64,000 nt of DNA, from positions 1 to 64,000 of the forward strand of contig CBDCBA010000027.1 of the NCBI GenBank assembly GCA_965214125.1, written 5' to 3'. The position numbers and the translations under genes are program-made. The notes under the pieces were generated by a model. It did no database searches, had not been told where the DNA came from, and saw only the letters and a program-made list of their open reading frames with translations. This DNA is from CBDCBA01 sp965214125. Its GTDB lineage: Bacteria; Planctomycetota; Phycisphaerae; Tepidisphaerales; Tepidisphaeraceae. Numbering within the stretch: the stretch's first letter is position 1; each line of letters opens with the position of its first letter. Shown in pieces: positions 59,697 to 64,000 of this stretch.

Positions 59697-60440
59697 ATGG
59701 CCGCCACGTCGCAGCGTTCCCAGCCCGATCCCGACGCCGGCCCGGCGGAGCGGCGGGTGCGCGACGCGCTGGTGAGCGAGCTGGAGCGGGCTGTCGCCGG
59801 CGTGGACGCCGCCCCCGCCGCGCCCGCCCATCCGCTTGCGACGCGGGATGTGCCCGGTCCCACGCCTGAACCGGCGGCAAGCGGACGGCCGATTGCGTTC
59901 AATGCCGCGATGGTGCGGGCGTTGCTCGCGGGCCAGAAGACGCAGACGCGGCGGCCGATCCGCCCGCTGCCGACCGGCGAGGTGAACAGCAGCGGAACCC
60001 TCTGGCCCGTGGGTCGCGATGGCGAGCGGTTGTCGTGCCGGCTGGCGGGGCCCGGCGAGCACCTGTGGGTTCGCGAGCCGTGGGCGGCCGGTCCGCGCGG
60101 AACGGAGTACGAGGCGGACGTCGGCCCGGCGCGGGCGAAGTCGCGCACGTGGAAGGCAGGCCGATTTATGGCGCGGTCGGCGTCACGGCTCACGCTGCGG
60201 GTCACGCGCGTCAGCCCGGAGCGGCTGACGGCGCTCTCGCCGGCCGCCGCCGCCGCCGAAGGAATGCCGCCGGGCCTCTTCGACGAGCAGGCGGACGCCC
60301 CGATCGTGTGGTTCAGCCGCCTGTGGGACCAGATCTACGGCCGGGACCCCGATCTCGCGTGGGCGGCCAACCCGTGGGTGTGGGCGATTCACTTCGAGCT
60401 CATCCCAAAGCACATCGACGCCCTTCGCGGCCGCGACTGA
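59697..60440 (+). CDS. ASCH-domain-like protein
   Basis: A 247-residue protein. The first 65 residues are a charged/Pro-rich leader (SQPDPDAGPAERRVRDALVS). From about residue 65 it resembles ASCH-type phage-associated proteins: AFNAAMVRALLAGQKTQTRR, PGEHLWVREPWAAGPRGTEY, ARSASRLTLRVTRVSPERLT and PWVWAIHFELIPK. ASCH folds bind RNA or nucleobases; a role in mRNA or prophage context is possible but no phage genes are nearby. ATG 59697 starts MAATSQRSQPD. It is convergent with the fasciclin gene across the hairpin at 60460-60489. Confidence 0.78.
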   Translation: MAATSQRSQPDPDAGPAERRVRDALVSELERAVAGVDAAPAAPAHPLATRDVPGPTPEPAASGRPIAFNAAMVRALLAGQKTQTRRPIRPLPTGEVNSSGTLWPVGRDGERLSCRLAGPGEHLWVREPWAAGPRGTEYEADVGPARAKSRTWKAGRFMARSASRLTLRVTRVSPERLTALSPAAAAAEGMPPGLFDEQADAPIVWFSRLWDQIYGRDPDLAWAANPWVWAIHFELIPKHIDALRGRD

Positions 60441-60459
60441 CCAAGGCCCGCGCGCAAGT

Positions 60460-60489
60460 CGAGGCCCGCCCCAGGTGGGACGGGCCTCG
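60460..60489. terminator. hairpin between convergent ASCH-like and fasciclin genes
   Basis: CGAGGCCCGCCCC (60460-60472) pairs with GGGACGGGCCTCG (60477-60489) with one mismatch, and CCCGCG/CGCGGG (about 60447-60452 with 60488-60493) adds an outer stem. It lies 19 bases past the ASCH stop and 39 bases past the fasciclin stop. There is no U tract. Confidence 0.65.
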
Positions 60490-60528
60490 CGGGAGGGAGG
60501 GAGATTCAGGTAGGAACCGACGGGTTCG

Positions 60529-61161
60529 CTACATGTCGTCCATGTCCATCTCGTCCTCGACCTCTTGCTCGTCGATGCGCTGCATGCCTTCCTTGCCGTC
60601 CATGTCGGCGCCGGCGTTGTCGGGGAGCAGGACGCCGTCGATGACGTGGACAACGCCGTTGCTGGCCTTGATGTCGGTCTTGATGACCTTGACGTTGTCG
60701 TTCAGCGTCACGTTGCCGCCCTCGGCGTTGATGCGGATGGCGCCGCCTTGAACGGTTTCGGCCTCATCGAGGTTGGTGACGTCGCTGGCCATCACCTCGC
60801 CGCTGACGACGTGGTAGAGCAGGACCTGCTGGAGCTGCTGCTTGGCTTCGGGCTTGAGCAGTGAGTCGAGGGTGCCGCTGGGCAGCTTCTCGAAGGCCTC
60901 GTTCGTCGGGGCGAAGACGGTGAACGGGCCGTCGCCCTGGAGCGTCTCGGCGAGCTCGGCGGCCGTGACGGCCTTGACGAGCGTGCTGAGCTGCTGGTTG
61001 CCCTTGGCGGTGGCGACAATGTCCTTGCCGTCCTTGTTCATCGAGGACTTTTCCGACTCCTCGTGGTGGTCGGCCAAAGCGCTGGCGCCGGCGAAGCTCA
61101 GGCCGGCAACGGCGGCGGCGGCGGCGAGCAGGGCGAGGGGGGTGCGGTTGTTCTTCTTCAT
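60529..61161 (-). CDS. exported fasciclin (FAS1) domain protein
   Basis: A 210-residue protein with a signal peptide (MKKNNRTPLALLAAAAAVAG, cleavage near ALAD). It has one FAS1 domain (about residues 50-185): DIVATAKGNQQLSTLVKAVT, GPFTVFAPTNEAFEKLPSGT, LLYHVVSGEVMASDVTNLDE and NGVVHVIDGVLLP with the conserved H2 motif. FAS1 domains mediate adhesion. The C-terminus is a highly acidic tail (EQEVEDEMDMDDM). GGAAGGA precedes ATG 61161 at a suitable distance. Divergent from folE across a 256-base gap that is locally AT-rich (61265-61325), probably holding both promoters. Confidence 0.9.
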   Translation of the reverse strand: MKKNNRTPLALLAAAAAVAGLSFAGASALADHHEESEKSSMNKDGKDIVATAKGNQQLSTLVKAVTAAELAETLQGDGPFTVFAPTNEAFEKLPSGTLDSLLKPEAKQQLQQVLLYHVVSGEVMASDVTNLDEAETVQGGAIRINAEGGNVTLNDNVKVIKTDIKASNGVVHVIDGVLLPDNAGADMDGKEGMQRIDEQEVEDEMDMDDM

Positions 61162-61417
61162 AACGGGTTGATCCTTCCAGATCCGAGAGTGGGGGCGATC
61201 GCTTCGACTTCCGCACCTCGCCCAAGCGGGCGAGACGGCATCGAACGTCCGGCTAGACCGCCCGGAACATGCCAAGGTTTGCAACCAAAATTCCACAAGA
61301 TTTCGAGATTTTTGGGCAGAAATCATCCGTTCCGCAACGCCGCGACACGCTGTACGGTGTTTGCCCAATCGGCCGTGGCTGCCGCCGCTCGGCCCCCGCC
61401 TTGCCCGCTCCGCCACC

Positions 61418-62092
61418 ATGCCCGACGCCGACGTTCCCGCACCTCCGGATCGCGACGATCCGTTCGATTCCGACCCGGTTGCCGTCCGCCCCGCCGCCGT
61501 CGACATCCCCCGCGCCGAGGCTGCCGTGCGCGAACTGCTCCTGGCCATCGGAGAAGATCCCGATCGCGAAGGGCTGGTCAAGACCCCCAACCGCGTCGCC
61601 CGCGCCTACGGCGAACTTTTCGCCGGCCTCGCCGAGAACCCGCGGCGGCACCTGGCCACCGTCTTCACCGCCGACTACGACGAAGTCGTGATCCTGCGCG
61701 ACATCCCCTTCGCCAGCATGTGCGAGCACCACCTGCTCCCGTTCACCGGCCGGGCGCACGTGGCGTACCTGCCCAACGGCAAGGTCGTGGGGCTTTCGAA
61801 GCTCGCCCGGCTCGTCGAGGGGTTCGCCCGGCGGCCGCAAATTCAGGAGCAGTTGACCGTGCAGATTTGCCAGGCCCTAATGGACGCCCTCGAGCCCAAG
61901 GGGGCGGCTGTCGTGGTGGAAGCGGTCCACTCCTGCATGACCGTGCGCGGCGTAAAGAAGACGGGGGCGACGATGATTACCAGTTGCCTGCGCGGCCTGT
62001 GTCGCAGCGACGCCCGCACGCGCGGCGAGATCATGTCGCTGATGAGCCCCGCCGCCGGCCACGCCCACTTCGGGGGCGGGTGCGGGGGATAG
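61418..62092 (+). CDS. folE: GTP cyclohydrolase I
   Basis: A 224-residue FolE that opens the folate/pterin pathway by converting GTP to dihydroneopterin triphosphate. Conserved motifs are EDPDREGLVKTPNRVARAYG, FASMCEHHLLPFTGRAHVAY with Zn ligands Cys and His, VVGLSKLARLVEGFARRPQI and VVVEAVHSCMTVRGVKKTGA with the third ligand Cys. The first 30 residues are an acidic/Pro extension (MPDADVPAPPDRDDPF), and the C-terminus adds HAHFGGGCGG. ATG 61418 is chosen; upstream codons are non-coding. The membrane-protein gene downstream starts 43 bases later. A fused MoaC and MoaA elsewhere in the window use the same GTP pool. Confidence 0.95.
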   Translation: MPDADVPAPPDRDDPFDSDPVAVRPAAVDIPRAEAAVRELLLAIGEDPDREGLVKTPNRVARAYGELFAGLAENPRRHLATVFTADYDEVVILRDIPFASMCEHHLLPFTGRAHVAYLPNGKVVGLSKLARLVEGFARRPQIQEQLTVQICQALMDALEPKGAAVVVEAVHSCMTVRGVKKTGATMITSCLRGLCRSDARTRGEIMSLMSPAAGHAHFGGGCGG

Positions 62093-62135
62093 CGCGGCAA
62101 CCGGTTCACAGCACCGGCCGATACAGTCGCCGCGC

Positions 62136-64000
62136 GTGCAGTCCCGCTCGTACATCGCGTTTCTGACCGCGGCGACGTTGGCGCTTGGGGCAGCGATGTG
62201 GCTGCACTTCGGCGGGATCGAGTTCGTGCAGGGGTGGCAGCTACGCCTGATGCCCCTGGCGCTGATTCTGGGCGGACTGGCCCTGTTGCCACGAACGCGC
62301 GAATGGATCACCGCCCGCAAGCGCTTCACCCGGCGCGGGCGGCGGCGGACGACGGTGCTGCTGGCCATGCTCGCGGTGGCTGTCCCGCTGGCGATTTTCA
62401 TCGCCCAGGGAAGCAGCGCCCGACCGACGCTCAGCGACGAGTTCAGCTACACGCTCCAGGCGCAGATGCTCGCGCGCGGCCGGCTGTGGGGGCCGGCGCA
62501 CCCGTTGCCGGAGTTCTTCACAAGCTTTCAGGTGGTCGCGTCGCCGGTGTACGGCTCGATCTACCTGCCGGGCGTGGCGCTGTGGAGCGTGCCGTGGGCG
62601 TGGCTCGATCGACTCGTCGGCACGGCGACCTTTAACCCGCTGCTCGGCGGCGCGTTGCTGGCCGGCGCGGGCGTGGTCGTGGGAATCTACCGCTGCACGA
62701 GCGAGCTGGCGCGCGACGACCGCATCGGCCTTCTCGCGGCGTCGATCCCCCTGTTCGTCCCCGACTTTCGCGGCCTGGCGACGATGGTGACGGGGTTCAA
62801 TCTCGCGGCGATGTTCGGGCTCGGGTGCATCTTCGCCTACCTGCGCTGGCACCGCGCCGCCCGCCGCGAGACCCGCGAAAGCGGCCGGCGGACGCTCGGC
62901 TGGGCGTGCGTGGCGGGGCTTTGCGTCGGCTGGGGCGTGATCGTGCGGCCGATGGATTTGCTGGCGTTCGCGGCGCCGGTGCTGGCGCTGGTTACCTTCG
63001 CCGCGCGGGTGCCGTGGCGTCGGAAGGTGGCCAGCCTCGGCGTCGCCGCCGCGATGACGCTGCCGTTCGCCCTGCTGCTGCTGCCCGGCAACCGCGCGTT
63101 CACCGGAAGCTGGACCTCCACGCCGTTCGGCTGGTACGCCGACACGTATCTGCCGGGCACGGGCTACGGCGTCGGCATCGACCGCCCGCTCGACGCCGCG
63201 CCGCCCAACGCGGCGGCGCTGGCGCAGTTGTCCTACCGCGACTTCGCCCGACCGTTCGTGATCCGCCGCACCACGGAGGAGACGACAACGCGGCTCGGCC
63301 GCAATCTCAACTGGCATCTCACCACCGCCCTGCCGCATGGGGCGATGCTCTGGGCATTGTTCGGGCCGTTCCTGCTCGCGGCGCTGCGCCCGCGGCTGTG
63401 GCGGTTCGCGGTGTTGCTCGGGTTGCCGTGGGCGATCGCGCAGGCGCTGTACCTGCCGTACGGCTTTTACTTGCCGCACTACGCGATCGCGACGCAGCCG
63501 TCGGTCGTGGCGAGCGTGGCAGCGATGCCGGTGGCGCTAGGCATCGCGGCGCACCGCGTAACGCGGCGGCCGATCGGCCCGGCGGTTGGCATCGCGACCG
63601 TCGTCGCGGGGCTCGCGCTGGGAACCCGTGGCGTGCCGTTCATGGAAAACCTGTTTGCCGATAAAGTCTTTCAGGTGCGTTGGCTGCTCGAGCTCAACCG
63701 AAAGCTGCCGCGCGAGGTTCCGACCCCGGCGGTGGTCTTCTTCTCGCCGCCCGTGCCGGACGTCCAGACGTTGCAGACGACGCTGGTCTACAACATGGGC
63801 GTTATCGCGATCGACGATGCCTTTCACGTGCGTGCGCACGATCTGGGCGAGCGGAACCTCGACCTCGTCCGCCACTATGCGGCGACGCAGCCGGCGCGGG
63901 TGATTTACCACTACGACGCGCGGGACGGCACCCTGCGTCGTTTGGGTCGCGCCGACGATCTTGCGGCCGAGCCGGAGGCGACGGCGGCCACGTTCGCGGC
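62136..64000 (+). CDS. GT-C-type membrane glycosyltransferase-like protein, 3' end outside the window
   Basis: A frame open from GTG 62136 to the last base (at least 621 residues, no stop). It reads as a multi-pass membrane protein: FLTAATLALGAAMWLHFG, LMPLALILGGLALLPRT, then TVLLAMLAVAVPLAIFIAQG. The luminal DEFSYTLQAQMLARGRLWGP with HPLPEFFTSFQ and SPVYGSIYLPG matches the acidic first-loop motif of PMT/ArnT/GT39-type GT-C enzymes, which use polyprenyl-phosphate sugars. Further helices are VAGLCVGWGVIVRPMDLLAF, ALRPRLWRFAVLLGLPWAI and HYAIATQPSVVASVAAMPVA. A soluble C-terminal region begins near 63640 (RWLLELNRKLPREVPTPAV). The donor and acceptor are unknown. Confidence 0.8.
   Translation, partial: MQSRSYIAFLTAATLALGAAMWLHFGGIEFVQGWQLRLMPLALILGGLALLPRTREWITARKRFTRRGRRRTTVLLAMLAVAVPLAIFIAQGSSARPTLSDEFSYTLQAQMLARGRLWGPAHPLPEFFTSFQVVASPVYGSIYLPGVALWSVPWAWLDRLVGTATFNPLLGGALLAGAGVVVGIYRCTSELARDDRIGLLAASIPLFVPDFRGLATMVTGFNLAAMFGLGCIFAYLRWHRAARRETRESGRRTLGWACVAGLCVGWGVIVRPMDLLAFAAPVLALVTFAARVPWRRKVASLGVAAAMTLPFALLLLPGNRAFTGSWTSTPFGWYADTYLPGTGYGVGIDRPLDAAPPNAAALAQLSYRDFARPFVIRRTTEETTTRLGRNLNWHLTTALPHGAMLWALFGPFLLAALRPRLWRFAVLLGLPWAIAQALYLPYGFYLPHYAIATQPSVVASVAAMPVALGIAAHRVTRRPIGPAVGIATVVAGLALGTRGVPFMENLFADKVFQVRWLLELNRKLPREVPTPAVVFFSPPVPDVQTLQTTLVYNMGVIAIDDAFHVRAHDLGERNLDLVRHYAATQPARVIYHYDARDGTLRRLGRADDLAAEPEATAATFA

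Overview
The window is GC-rich, densely packed DNA from a bacterium that is most likely a planctomycete, probably of the Phycisphaerae type (inference). The reasons are an operon of exported type I sulfatases with its own formylglycine-generating enzyme, a PEP-CTERM sorting signal, a prepilin-type secreted protein, and dispersed near-perfect inverted repeats of the kind common in planctomycete genomes, including one that translates as GTGVPPV...HGRDARAT. There is no insertion sequence, integrase, CRISPR array or rRNA. One tRNA gene, tRNA-Glu(CTC), lies at 23080-23152.

Layout. 1-4.1 kb: the end of a beta-mannosidase broken by seven one-base gains, a YceI-like exported protein and a membrane protein. 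4.1-12.7 kb (minus strand): a suf iron-sulfur assembly operon in the order sufA/iscA-like, sufB, sufC, sufD, a sufS-sufE fusion and sufT. It is interrupted by accessory genes at three junctions: hicAB with a duplicated sufB 3' end and a 90-codon gene, a DUF6985-like gene, and a small HicA-like two-gene pair. 12.8-23 kb: a fused siroheme-decarboxylase/AsnC-like protein, DUF547, a mercuric-reductase-like flavoprotein, a GH63/MGH1-type glycosidase carrying an in-frame 96-bp repeat, a repeat-rich exported protein, ispE, a truncated MnmE-like GTPase and a lipoprotein.

23-33 kb is a polysaccharide-sulfate region. Three sulfatases and a true FGE form one operon, facing two related exported proteins (one with PEP-CTERM). 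A LacI regulator diverges from a prepilin-type protein. The same 20-bp LacI-type palindrome occurs before the sulfatase operon and between lacI and the prepilin gene, so one regulator probably controls both. clpC and a DUF6498-like gene follow.

36.5-47.3 kb (minus strand) is a self-contained molybdenum operon. It encodes a Tat-exported PaoABC-like aldehyde oxidoreductase with an extra Tat NTF2-like protein, then moaA, xdhC (frameshifted), a mocA-moaD fusion, moaE, moeA, a moaC-mog fusion and an ECF-like protein with a C-terminal membrane helix. Nearly all junctions are 4-base start/stop overlaps.

47.5-64 kb is mixed metabolism and surface functions: lactate/malate dehydrogenase, an amidase, a Uma2 nuclease-like protein, an FkbM methyltransferase coupled to ilvB, a zinc-ribbon membrane protein, a thioesterase, an SDR epimerase, a DUF2807 lipoprotein, an ASCH-like protein, a fasciclin protein, folE, and a large GT-C-like membrane protein that runs off the right end. 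Family names come from motif recognition; no database search was run.
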